Positions 6,417-12,346 of a stretch of DNA of 12,346 bases are shown one piece after another. Each line of letters starts with the position of its first letter. Position 1 is the stretch's first letter. The DNA is from CBFCZU01 sp965602635 (lineage in GTDB: Bacteria > Planctomycetota > Phycisphaerae > SM23-33). The stretch is taken from contig CBFCZU010000129.1 in the NCBI GenBank assembly GCA_965602635.1, forward strand, positions 1 to 12,346. Reading direction: 5' to 3'. Under the pieces are notes generated by a model. It was not told the origin of the DNA. It made no database searches and saw only the letters and a list, made by a program, of their open reading frames with translations. The position numbers and the translations under genes were made by a program.

Positions 6417-7050
6417 GCGAGACGGATGCGACCGGCCCGGGCGGGCTGCCCCTCGGCCTGCGGGCATGGCCCGCACGGATTACATCCAACGCCGGGAGAT
6501 GACGCTCGAGGAGCGCCTGGCCGAGGAAAGGATCGTCTTCCTCTGGGGCGAGATCACCCCGGGCAACGGCGGCGCGCTGATAATGCGCCTGCTCGAGCTC
6601 CAGGCCAAGGGCGGCGACCGCGACATACACCTGTACATCAACTCCCCCGGCGGGTCGGTTGACGACACCCTGGCCGTGTACGACACGATACAGTTCCTGG
6701 AGTGCAACGTGGCGACCTACTGCGTGGGACAGGCCGCCAGCGGCGCCGCCATCATCCTCGCCGCCGGCGCAAAGGGCAAACGCTTCGCCCTGCCACACTC
6801 CAAGATCATGATCCACCAGCCCTGGGGCGGGGTGACCGGGCAGGCCTCGGACATCCAGATCCAGGCCGAGGAGATACTCAAGGCCAAGCGGCTGCTGAAC
6901 GAGATCCTGGCCTCCCACACCGGCAAGACCGTGGAGCAGATCGAGGAGGAAACCGAGCGAGACCGCTACCTCACCCCGACCGAGGCCATGGAATACGGGA
7001 TCGTGGACGAGATCCTCAACTCCCAGGCCCAGGGGCGGAAGAAGAAATAG
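6409..7050 (+). CDS. clpP1: ClpP protease subunit, first paralog (complete triad)
   Basis: Subunit of 213 aa of the ATP-dependent Clp protease, a cytosolic serine peptidase chamber fed by ClpX, ClpA or ClpC. The triad is complete: Ser111 (GQAASGAA), His136 (MIHQPWGG) and Asp185 (ETERDRY). The oxyanion-side INSPGGS block is also present. The nucleophile neighbourhood reads A-S-G-A where most ClpPs have A-S-M-G. The N terminus lacks the usual RGERxYDIYSRLL segment and has RREMTLEERLAEERIVFL instead, so the axial loop that contacts the ATPase should differ. The start at 6409 overlaps tig and has a GGAGAGAAGG-like ribosome site just before it, implying translational coupling. An alternative ATG at 6466 (MARTDYIQ) has a poor ribosome site but would give a more usual length. 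clpP2 follows after 49 bases. Confidence 0.92.
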   Translation: MAKRDGCDRPGRAAPRPAGMARTDYIQRREMTLEERLAEERIVFLWGEITPGNGGALIMRLLELQAKGGDRDIHLYINSPGGSVDDTLAVYDTIQFLECNVATYCVGQAASGAAIILAAGAKGKRFALPHSKIMIHQPWGGVTGQASDIQIQAEEILKAKRLLNEILASHTGKTVEQIEEETERDRYLTPTEAMEYGIVDEILNSQAQGRKKK

Positions 7051-7099
7051 CGCCACCCGCGGCGCCGACGGGCAAGAAACTGTAAGGAAGCCAACCGAC

Positions 7100-7738
7100 A
7101 TGGCGGAAAACCAGCATCTGGTGCCGATCGTCATCGAGAAGACAGGCCGGGGCGAACGCAGCTACGACATTTACTCCCGGCTGCTGAGAGACCGGGTGAT
7201 CTTCATCGGCGGGCAGATCGACGACGAGATGGCTAACCTGGTCGTCGCCCAACTGCTGTTCCTCTCCAACGACGACCCGAAGGCGGACATCAACCTGTAC
7301 ATCAACTCGCCCGGTGGGAGCATCTCGGCGGGTCTGGCCGTTTACGACACCATGCAGTTCGTCCGCTGCAGCGTCGCCACGTACTGCGTGGGCATGGCCG
7401 CCTCCATGGGGGCGGTGCTGATGTCGGCCGGAACGACCGGCAAGCGATACATCCTGCCCAACAGCCGGGTGCTGATCCACCAGCCGCTGATCCGCGGCGT
7501 GCTGACAGGCCCGGCCACCGAGCTGGACATCGAGGCCCGCGAGATCATCCGCCTGCGCAAGCGCCTTTACGGAATCCTCGCCCACCATACCGGCCAGAGC
7601 GAGGCCGACATCGAGCGCGACTGCGACCGGAACAAGTGGCTCGACGCCCAGGAAACCGTCGATTACGGCTGTGCCGACCGAATACTCGAACGGATGCCCG
7701 AGCAGGACGCGCCCCCGGGCCAGGCGGAGGACCAATGA
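7100..7738 (+). CDS. clpP2: ClpP protease subunit, second paralog (Asn at the triad Asp)
   Basis: A 212-aa ClpP homolog with the standard N terminus (RGERSYDIYSRLL, residues 17-29), nucleophile Ser102 (GMAASMGA) and His127 (VLIHQPL). When aligned with the classical RDTxRDxF segment, the catalytic Asp position is occupied by Asn178 (RDCDRNKW); the nearest acid is Asp176. Next to the active-site His there is a two-residue insertion (IHQPLIRGVLTGPAT against IHQPLGGYQGQAT). An AAGGA ribosome site lies about 11 bases before the ATG. Its stop overlaps the next start as ATGA. Together with clpP1 it probably forms a mixed tetradecamer, as in organisms with two co-transcribed ClpPs (inference). It could be a weakly active or structural subunit. 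No Clp ATPase gene is in the window. Confidence 0.92.
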   Translation: MAENQHLVPIVIEKTGRGERSYDIYSRLLRDRVIFIGGQIDDEMANLVVAQLLFLSNDDPKADINLYINSPGGSISAGLAVYDTMQFVRCSVATYCVGMAASMGAVLMSAGTTGKRYILPNSRVLIHQPLIRGVLTGPATELDIEAREIIRLRKRLYGILAHHTGQSEADIERDCDRNKWLDAQETVDYGCADRILERMPEQDAPPGQAEDQ

Positions 7739-8388
7739 CAGGATCGCCCCCCGGACAAGCCCGCAGCCGCCGGAGCCCGGGACGTTGGCTCCTGCTCCTG
7801 GCGGCAGCGGCCGGGATCGGGTGCAACGGCGCCGCCCCTGATGGGGACGTGAGGCGCCTCCAGAAGCTCGAGCAGGAGAACGTCAAGCTCAAGACCGAGG
7901 CCGCCAAGCTGCGCGACACCATCGCCGCCCAGGACAAGCAGATCGAGACCCTGCATGCCCTTGGCCCCAAGCGGCTGGAGAAGCTCTTCCACGTCACCGC
8001 CATAAAGCTCGGCAGGTACACCGCCGGCGTGAATCTCGACGACAAGGAAGGCGACGACGGCATCCGCGTGTACCTGATCCCCCAGGACGCCGACGGGCAC
8101 ACGCTCAAGGCGGCCGGGAACGTCCGCGTGCAGCTCTTCGACCTGGCGGCCGAGGGGAAGGACAGGATGATCGCGACCTGCGAATTCCCCGTCGAGACGA
8201 TAGGAAAGAAGTGGGCCGGCGGATTCCTCACCAAGCACTACAAGTTCGACTGCCCCTGGAAGACCCCCCCAAAGCACGCCGAGATCACCGTCCGGGCCAG
8301 CTTAACCGACTACCTCACCGGCAAAGAGTTCGCCGCCCAGAAGGTGTGCAAGGTGAACCTCCCCCCCGCCGGCAAGCCGAAGAAGTAG
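7735..8388 (+). CDS. Putative lipoprotein with coiled coil, unknown function
   Basis: Protein of 217 aa that I do not recognise by name. The ATG at 7735 forms an ATGA overlap with the clpP2 stop and has GGAGG four bases upstream, so translation is coupled. Residues 1-30 look like a lipoprotein signal: several Arg, the hydrophobic core WLLLLAAAAGIG, then Cys30. Residues about 36-75 form a coiled coil with leucine heptads (LQKLEQENVKLKTEAAKL). The rest (about 80-212) is predicted from its alternating pattern to be beta-rich, with blocks IKLGRYTAGVNLD and GIRVYLIPQDADG, and ends lysine-rich. The likely location is an envelope membrane, facing the periplasm. Its place in a cytosolic chaperone-protease operon is unexplained. 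It converges on the next gene with only 9 bases between stops. Confidence 0.8.
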   Translation: MTGSPPGQARSRRSPGRWLLLLAAAAGIGCNGAAPDGDVRRLQKLEQENVKLKTEAAKLRDTIAAQDKQIETLHALGPKRLEKLFHVTAIKLGRYTAGVNLDDKEGDDGIRVYLIPQDADGHTLKAAGNVRVQLFDLAAEGKDRMIATCEFPVETIGKKWAGGFLTKHYKFDCPWKTPPKHAEITVRASLTDYLTGKEFAAQKVCKVNLPPAGKPKK

Positions 8389-8397
8389 CCGCCGCAA

Positions 8398-8838
8398 CTA
8401 CATTATCAGCAGCTTCACCACGCAGCCTACCCAGCTCCAGAGGAACATCGCGCACAACGGCACAATGAGCATCTCGCCGGGCATCTCCCGCAGCGCCGTC
8501 GCCAGATAGCAGGCGCCAACCAGAGTGACGGTGACGATCAGCAGCATCGGCACCAGCAGCCGCCAGCCCTCCAGGGCGCTGTCGGCCTTGAGACCCCGCA
8601 CGATGACACTGGCCAGGGCGACGCCGACGGCCGAGGAGACAAGCACCAGCACCATCATCCAGAAGCCCGCCACCGCACCCAGACCCAGGGATTTGAGCTG
8701 GATGATGGCCGCCATCACCGGCCAGAAGAGATACAGCCCGACCGTCAGGCCCACGAGAACGATGCCCGCCCGCTTGCTCGCCTTCCGCAGGGCGATCCCC
8801 CAGCCGATGGCCGGCGTCCAGTCGTCTTCGTCGTACAT
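8398..8838 (-). CDS. Small four-helix integral membrane protein, unknown function
   Basis: Protein of 146 aa with no family I can name. After an acidic N-terminal stretch (MYDEDDWTPAIGWG) it has four hydrophobic segments at about residues 24-46, 54-80, 92-116 and 123-146, the last reaching the C terminus. No catalytic motif is seen. The ATG at 8838 is preferred to a TTG 30 bases upstream because GGAGG (8850-8846) sits seven bases before it. It follows the DNA methyltransferase stop by 22 bases on the same strand and is probably co-transcribed with it. Whether the pairing has functional meaning is unclear. Confidence 0.75.
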   Translation of the reverse strand: MYDEDDWTPAIGWGIALRKASKRAGIVLVGLTVGLYLFWPVMAAIIQLKSLGLGAVAGFWMMVLVLVSSAVGVALASVIVRGLKADSALEGWRLLVPMLLIVTVTLVGACYLATALREMPGEMLIVPLCAMFLWSWVGCVVKLLIM

Positions 8839-8860
8839 GGTCGGGCCTCCCCCGAACGCC

Positions 8861-9712
8861 TCAGTCAAACAACGGCGCCGACGCGTCCGCCTTCGGCACT
8901 GACCTCTGCTGGCGCACGGGCCTCATGGCCACGGGGTCCTCGGCGATCTCGGTTGACGCGCGTCGCCCGGCCAGCGTGTCGGCAATGCGCTTCCCCGACC
9001 TGCGCACGTACTCTTCCGACACGTCGATGCCCACGTACTGCCGCCCCAGGCGGGCCGCCACCACGCACGTCGTGCCCGAGCCGCTGAACGGGTCGAGCAC
9101 CACGTCAGAGGGGTCCGAGCACGCCTCGACGGTCCGCTCCAGCACCCGCTCGGGCATCTGGCAGGGGTGCCAGCGGACGCGCTCCTTGAATGTCCCGCAC
9201 ACCCGCGAGAAGCTCCACACGTCGTCGGGCAGCTTGCCGATGGGGTTCGCCCGCTTGTCGGCGTAGGTCGTCTGCCGGGCAGAGGGAATGCGCACCGCCT
9301 TGTCGTTGAAGGTGAAGCTCGTCGGGTCCTTGACGAAATAGAACAGGTGCGCGTGGCTGCGGGCGAACTTCTTCTTGGTGTTCTGCCCGAAGGTGTAGTG
9401 CCAGATGACCCAGTTGCGCAGGTGCAGGCCCGCCTCCCGGGCGATCATGCGGACCTCGGCGGCATACTCGTCGCCGATGGCGATCCAGAAGCTGCCCTGC
9501 GGCTTGAGGGCCTTCTGCGCGCAGGCCTCGATCCACCGCTCCGTCCAGGCGTAGTAGTCGTCGTACTTCTTCCGATCCTCGTAAACGTCGTACTTGTAGC
9601 CGATGTTGAAGGGCGGGTCGGCGAAGATCAGGTCGGCGATCGGCTCGTCCAGGTCCGAGAGGATTTCGACGCAGTCGCCTGCGATGATTCTGTTGGGCTC
9701 AATCGTGCTCAT
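8861..9712 (-). CDS. Site-specific DNA methyltransferase, beta class (N6-adenine or N4-cytosine)
   Basis: Protein of 283 aa that transfers a methyl group from S-adenosylmethionine to a base within a specific DNA site. The motif order defines the beta class. Catalytic motif IV, DPPF, is at residues 32-35 in ADPPFNIGYKYD. The variable target-recognition region follows in the middle. The SAM-binding FSGSGTT motif is near the C terminus (209-215), after QMPERVLERTVEACSDPSD. DPPF favours N6-adenine, but N4-cytosine cannot be excluded. The C-terminal tail after about residue 245 is charged and low in complexity. The ATG at 9712 has AGGAG unusually close (3 bases). No restriction nuclease or specificity subunit is adjacent, so it looks like a solitary methyltransferase. 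The downstream neighbour is a small membrane protein, the upstream one a secreted protein. Recognition site unknown. Confidence 0.9.
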   Translation of the reverse strand: MSTIEPNRIIAGDCVEILSDLDEPIADLIFADPPFNIGYKYDVYEDRKKYDDYYAWTERWIEACAQKALKPQGSFWIAIGDEYAAEVRMIAREAGLHLRNWVIWHYTFGQNTKKKFARSHAHLFYFVKDPTSFTFNDKAVRIPSARQTTYADKRANPIGKLPDDVWSFSRVCGTFKERVRWHPCQMPERVLERTVEACSDPSDVVLDPFSGSGTTCVVAARLGRQYVGIDVSEEYVRRSGKRIADTLAGRRASTEIAEDPVAMRPVRQQRSVPKADASAPLFD

Positions 9713-9778
9713 GGGCTCCTGGTAGTCGGTCGCCGCGCGTAGCGCAAGGCAAATCCCGGATTTTCCCGCCGGCGTGCC

Positions 9779-11050
9779 CTAGCCGGGGATGAGTTTCTTC
9801 AACTCCTCGAATTCCTTCCGCTGGGCCGGCGTTATGGTCTTCGGCGCCGTCGCCGGCTTGACCGTCGCCGGGGCAGTGGTCGGGGGCGCCGGGGCGGGCG
9901 GCACGATCCGGATCGCCGGGGCCGTGCTCGGGGTGACCGGGGCCAGCGCCGGGGCGCTGGTCGCGGCCGGGCGAGTGGACGGCGTCGTCAGCTTCATCCC
10001 CACCGAGACCGCATCCAGAATCCTGCTCGCGACCTTTACGTCGTCCATCTCGGCATGGCAAGTGAGACTGTAGCTCTTGCCCGCGTGGCATATGACCCTT
10101 TGGGTGACAAGGAGGGTCCCGGGAGTGACGTCCGGCCTGCCGGGAGAGGGGGCCTCCGAGTAGCGGATGACGAACTCCTCGCCGTCGATGCCGGCGAGCT
10201 TGGCCACCTGCCGGCTGAGCAACTTGTAGGTGGCTCTCTTCTTCGTGAGGTCGGCGCCGATCCTGCTGATGGCTTCGTCAGTGCACTGTGCCACCGACCG
10301 TCCCGGCGCGTCGATGGCAGCGAAATGCAACTCGGGATGGACCTTGACCGCGAACGTGTAATCGAGCTGGAAGATCTTGATCGCCTCCTCCTGGAGCGAC
10401 ATGCTGACCTTCCACCAGGTCGGCGGGCGCAAGGAGTAGCCCCACCTCTCGGAGACGATCGGCTCGTACAGGGGCTCGAGCGGCTCGGCCAGGGGCGATA
10501 CCGGGTCGAAAAGCTCGATGGTCTTCATGACGGCCATCAGGGCCGGCAGCGTCAGCTTGCCGTTCTTCTTCTTGGCCTCGACCATCAGCACGTAGCCGAC
10601 CTGGCCCTTGTCCCCAACCACGGGGCGGAGGAAGTACAGGGCCAGCGCCGTCGTCTCGATGCCGCGGAGGCGGTAGCTCTGGACCTGCGCCTCGCCGTCC
10701 ACGCCCGCCATCTTCACGGGCATCGACTTGAGCATCCTGAAGTCGCGCACCCGGAAATCCTTGCTCAGGCTGCGACTCTTCGCGAAGTCCGCCAGCGCGG
10801 TGCTCGGGGCCTCGTGGTAGGCCAAGAGTGTGATCTGAAGCAGCGGCTCCTCCCCGCGGACCTTCGCCGCCCGGAGCAGCATGTTTCCGCTCTCGATGGG
10901 CATGAGCTTGAATTCGGCAGGCAGGGCGATCTTCACGCCGGCGAAGGCCAGTTTCATGGGAGCGGACTTTTCTGTCTTCGCCGCCTCGGGACCCTGGGCC
11001 GATGCCGCCGCCAGCAGAGCCGCCAGAATTACTACAGGTGCTTTCCGCAT
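9779..11050 (-). CDS. Secreted protein with duplicated domain and Pro/Ala/Thr linker
   Basis: Exported protein of 423 aa, function not recognised. Residues 1-19 are a signal peptide (MRKAPVVILAALLAAASAQ). Two similar alpha/beta domains follow, about residues 32-172 and 200-354. Each has a xLxxPxxF/W-like opening, a shared AGVDGE/AGIDGE turn (115-120 and 286-291), a YVLMVEA/YSLTCHA strand and a closing helix before KTIEL or GMKL. The layout recalls DcrB/PsbP-like (DUF1795-type) lipid- or protein-binding domains, at low confidence. Residues 355-404 are a Pro/Ala/Thr-rich linker. The chain ends in a short charged helix (ITPAQRKEFEELKKLIPG). AGGA lies eight bases before the ATG. It is 36 bases downstream of the antiporter gene on the same strand, with no terminator between, so it is probably co-transcribed with it. 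Confidence 0.75.
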   Translation of the reverse strand: MRKAPVVILAALLAAASAQGPEAAKTEKSAPMKLAFAGVKIALPAEFKLMPIESGNMLLRAAKVRGEEPLLQITLLAYHEAPSTALADFAKSRSLSKDFRVRDFRMLKSMPVKMAGVDGEAQVQSYRLRGIETTALALYFLRPVVGDKGQVGYVLMVEAKKKNGKLTLPALMAVMKTIELFDPVSPLAEPLEPLYEPIVSERWGYSLRPPTWWKVSMSLQEEAIKIFQLDYTFAVKVHPELHFAAIDAPGRSVAQCTDEAISRIGADLTKKRATYKLLSRQVAKLAGIDGEEFVIRYSEAPSPGRPDVTPGTLLVTQRVICHAGKSYSLTCHAEMDDVKVASRILDAVSVGMKLTTPSTRPAATSAPALAPVTPSTAPAIRIVPPAPAPPTTAPATVKPATAPKTITPAQRKEFEELKKLIPG

Positions 11051-11086
11051 TTGTCTGATCCTTTCGTTCGTCAGGCCCGCGTGCTC

Positions 11087-12046
11087 TCAGACAAGCCGAT
11101 AGGTCACGTAAGCGACGTACAACAGAATGCCGGCGACGCCGTGCCATCTCCGCAGCACGTAGCGTCTGCGCCCGGCGACCATCCACACCATCAGCAGCAG
11201 GCTGGAGCCGATGGTCACCAGGACGTCGATGTTGTTGGCGCTTGGGACCGGCAGCGGCCTGATGGTCGCGCTGACGCCAAGAACGCAGAAAATGTTGAAG
11301 ATGTTCGAGCCCACAATGTTGCCCACGGCCAGGTCCGTGTTCTTCTTCCACGCCGCCATGCCCGAGGCAACCAGCTCCGGCAGGGAGGTGCCGACGGCCA
11401 CGATCGTCAAGCCGACGACCCACTCGCTGATGCCCATGGCCAGGGCAACGGCCACCGCCCCCTGCACCACCCACCTGGCGCCCAGGTTCAGCGCAATCAG
11501 GCCGAAGATGAAAATGGTTATGCTGCCCGGCAGGCCCGGACCCTTGGCGTGCGACGGCCCCTCTTCGGGCCGGCCGCCCCTGGCCAGGCCCATCACGTAA
11601 TACACGAACACGATGAAGAAGCTCAGCAGGACGATCCCGTCGCCCCGCGTCAACTCCGACGGGCCGTATCCGTTCAGCAGCAGGTCATTGCCCAGCACGC
11701 CCACCATCACGGCCGCCAGCAGGCTCAGCGGTATCTCCTTCCACACCGTCGCCCGCGTCACCACGATCGGACAAATGATCGCCGCAAGACCCAGCACGAG
11801 CTGGACGTTCATGATGTTGCTGCCAAGGATGTTGCCGACCGAGATCTCGGTCTTGCCGGAAGCGCTGGCCATTACGCTGACGACGAACTCGGGCGCGCCC
11901 GTCCCGAACGAGACGACCGTCAACCCGATGACCATGTCCGACACCTTCAGCCTTCGGGCGATGGCCGTGGCCCCGTCAACGAAGAATTTCGCCCCGCCGA
12001 CCAACAGGATGAAGCCCACCAGCATCAGGAGGTAGTCAAGTGTCAC
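11087..12046 (-). CDS. CaCA-family sodium/calcium antiporter (YrbG-like)
   Basis: Inner-membrane cation antiporter of 319 aa of the Ca2+:cation antiporter superfamily, expected to move Ca2+ (or a similar cation) against Na+ or H+. Two inverted alpha repeats are clear. Alpha-1 is GLTVVSFGTGAPE (GTGAPE 48-53) with GNILGSNIMN (71-80). Alpha-2 is GLTIVAVGTSLPE (GTSLPE 219-224) with GNIVGSNIFN (242-251). About ten hydrophobic segments surround a short hydrophilic loop at 155-172, typical of the compact prokaryotic forms. Alpha-1 has Gly where the GTSxPE signature has Ser. The GTG at 12046 is chosen because it gives the standard N terminus (LDYLLMLVGFILLVGGAKFFVDGA) and has AAGGTGG upstream. The frame extends 54 codons further, but that part is Arg/Ala-rich, unlike the family, and holds the putative promoter. 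Ion specificity is not determined. Confidence 0.93.
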   Translation of the reverse strand: MTLDYLLMLVGFILLVGGAKFFVDGATAIARRLKVSDMVIGLTVVSFGTGAPEFVVSVMASASGKTEISVGNILGSNIMNVQLVLGLAAIICPIVVTRATVWKEIPLSLLAAVMVGVLGNDLLLNGYGPSELTRGDGIVLLSFFIVFVYYVMGLARGGRPEEGPSHAKGPGLPGSITIFIFGLIALNLGARWVVQGAVAVALAMGISEWVVGLTIVAVGTSLPELVASGMAAWKKNTDLAVGNIVGSNIFNIFCVLGVSATIRPLPVPSANNIDVLVTIGSSLLLMVWMVAGRRRYVLRRWHGVAGILLYVAYVTYRLV

Positions 12047-12106
12047 GCAGCCACCTTTCCTGGCATAGGCACGGCCCCTGTGTGCCGGGACCGAGCACGC
12101 ACGGTT

Positions 12107-12135
12107 AGTATGCCGAATTGCCCCCGCCGCCGCAA
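12107..12135 (-). promoter_or_regulatory. Possible promoter of the antiporter gene
   Basis: On the minus strand TTGCGG (12135-12130) is separated by 17 bases from CATACT (12112-12107, five of six relative to TATACT). The predicted leader is about 55 bases to the GTG at 12046. The -35 is only half matched. Confidence 0.45.
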
Positions 12136-12208
12136 GTGGGCGTCGGAGCCGCCGTTTGAAGCCGCGACTGCCCGGTGCAGCAGCCGCGGTCCAGGGGCTC
12201 GAAAACAC

Positions 12209-12236
12209 TTGACGCCCAGAGCGGTGAGGCTATCAT
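12209..12236 (+). promoter_or_regulatory. Promoter of tRNA-Gly
   Basis: TTGACG (12209-12214) and TATCAT (12231-12236) are separated by 16 bases, with the tRNA starting 24 bases after the -10. A small GGTGA-TCGT-TCACC hairpin (12238-12251) overlaps the predicted start point. Confidence 0.65.
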
Positions 12237-12260
12237 TGGTGATCGTTCACCGGCAGATCC

Positions 12261-12333
12261 GCGGGCGTAGCTCAGTTGGTAGAGCACAACGTTGCCAACG
12301 TTGTTGTCGTCGGTTCGAATCCGATCGCCCGCT
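12261..12333 (+). tRNA. tRNA-Gly(GCC)
   Basis: A complete cloverleaf of 73 nt. The acceptor pairs GCGGGCG with CGCCCGC. The D arm is GCTC...GAGC. The anticodon stem CAACG/CGTTG carries the loop TTGCCAA with anticodon GCC (12294-12296), reading glycine codons GGC and GGU. The T arm is GTCGG-TTCGAAT-CCGAT and the discriminator is T. CCA is not encoded (TGA follows). Only 13 bases of the window remain after it, so its terminator is not seen. Confidence 0.97.
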
Positions 12334-12346
12334 TGACCGGACGCCT

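Noticed and set aside
4371..6476. A 701-codon open frame on the minus strand opposite tig
   Set aside because: It lies antisense to trigger factor, is Leu/Gly/Arg-rich without a family motif, and overlaps the tRNA-Arg. Long antisense frames are expected in GC-rich DNA.
8861..9712. A restriction-modification system
   Set aside because: Only a methyltransferase is visible. None of the neighbouring proteins has nuclease motifs, so a full system cannot be claimed.
9713..9778. A promoter or palindromic operator (AAATCC-G-GGATTT) before the methyltransferase
   Set aside because: The palindrome is too short to stand out, and no -35/-10 pair with acceptable spacing was found; the gene could be read from the upstream unit.
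12047..12208. N-terminal extension of the antiporter to an upstream start
   Set aside because: The extra 54 residues are Arg/Ala-rich, unlike the family, and the stretch contains the putative promoter and the ribosome site for the GTG at 12046.
1..12346. Insertion sequences, attachment sites next to the tRNAs, CRISPR repeats or phage genes
   Set aside because: No direct-repeat array, terminal inverted repeats, transposase or integrase motifs were seen, and both tRNA genes are flanked by ordinary genes or the window edge.

Overview
This window is GC-rich chromosomal DNA, most likely from a planctomycete of the Phycisphaerae type. That assignment is an inference. It rests on the overall GC richness, a UVR-motif protein of a type I associate with planctomycetes, a tandem tig-clpP-clpP cluster, and lipid A-type acylation pointing to a Gram-negative envelope. 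It is a housekeeping region: no insertion sequence, integrase, CRISPR array or phage gene is visible.

Layout. On the plus strand, a 5'-truncated LpxL/HtrB-type acyltransferase (1-897) runs tail-to-tail into a minus-strand block read right to left: tRNA-Arg(CCG) (4553-4480), a UVR-motif protein (4374-3610), a TPP riboswitch (3562-3455) with thiC (3374-2070), and an exported PAP2-type phosphatase (1926-907). Diverging from the tRNA-Arg, a plus-strand operon holds trigger factor (4848-6416), clpP1 (6409-7050), clpP2 (7100-7738) and a coiled-coil lipoprotein (7735-8388). Two of its junctions overlap. It converges on a second minus-strand block that starts at 12046: a CaCA-family cation antiporter, a secreted protein with a duplicated domain (11050-9779), a beta-class DNA methyltransferase (9712-8861) and a four-helix membrane protein (8838-8398). 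A tRNA-Gly(GCC) (12261-12333) diverges from the antiporter at the right end.

Functional picture. The tig-clpP1-clpP2 operon joins the ribosome-bound chaperone to two different ClpP subunits and adds an exported lipoprotein. thiC makes the thiamine pyrimidine and is controlled by the riboswitch in its leader. Several sigma70-like promoters can be read directly: tRNA-Arg, tig, tRNA-Gly, an extended -10 for the UVR gene, and a weaker one for the antiporter.

The least ordinary signals are the ClpP pair, where ClpP2 carries Asn at the catalytic Asp position and ClpP1 has a non-standard N terminus; the TPP aptamer with an enlarged P5 arm and a possible start-codon-masking helix; the charge-segregated trigger factor with a degenerate PPIase domain; and an apparently solitary methyltransferase closely followed by a small membrane protein. 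I see no clearly new multi-gene system.
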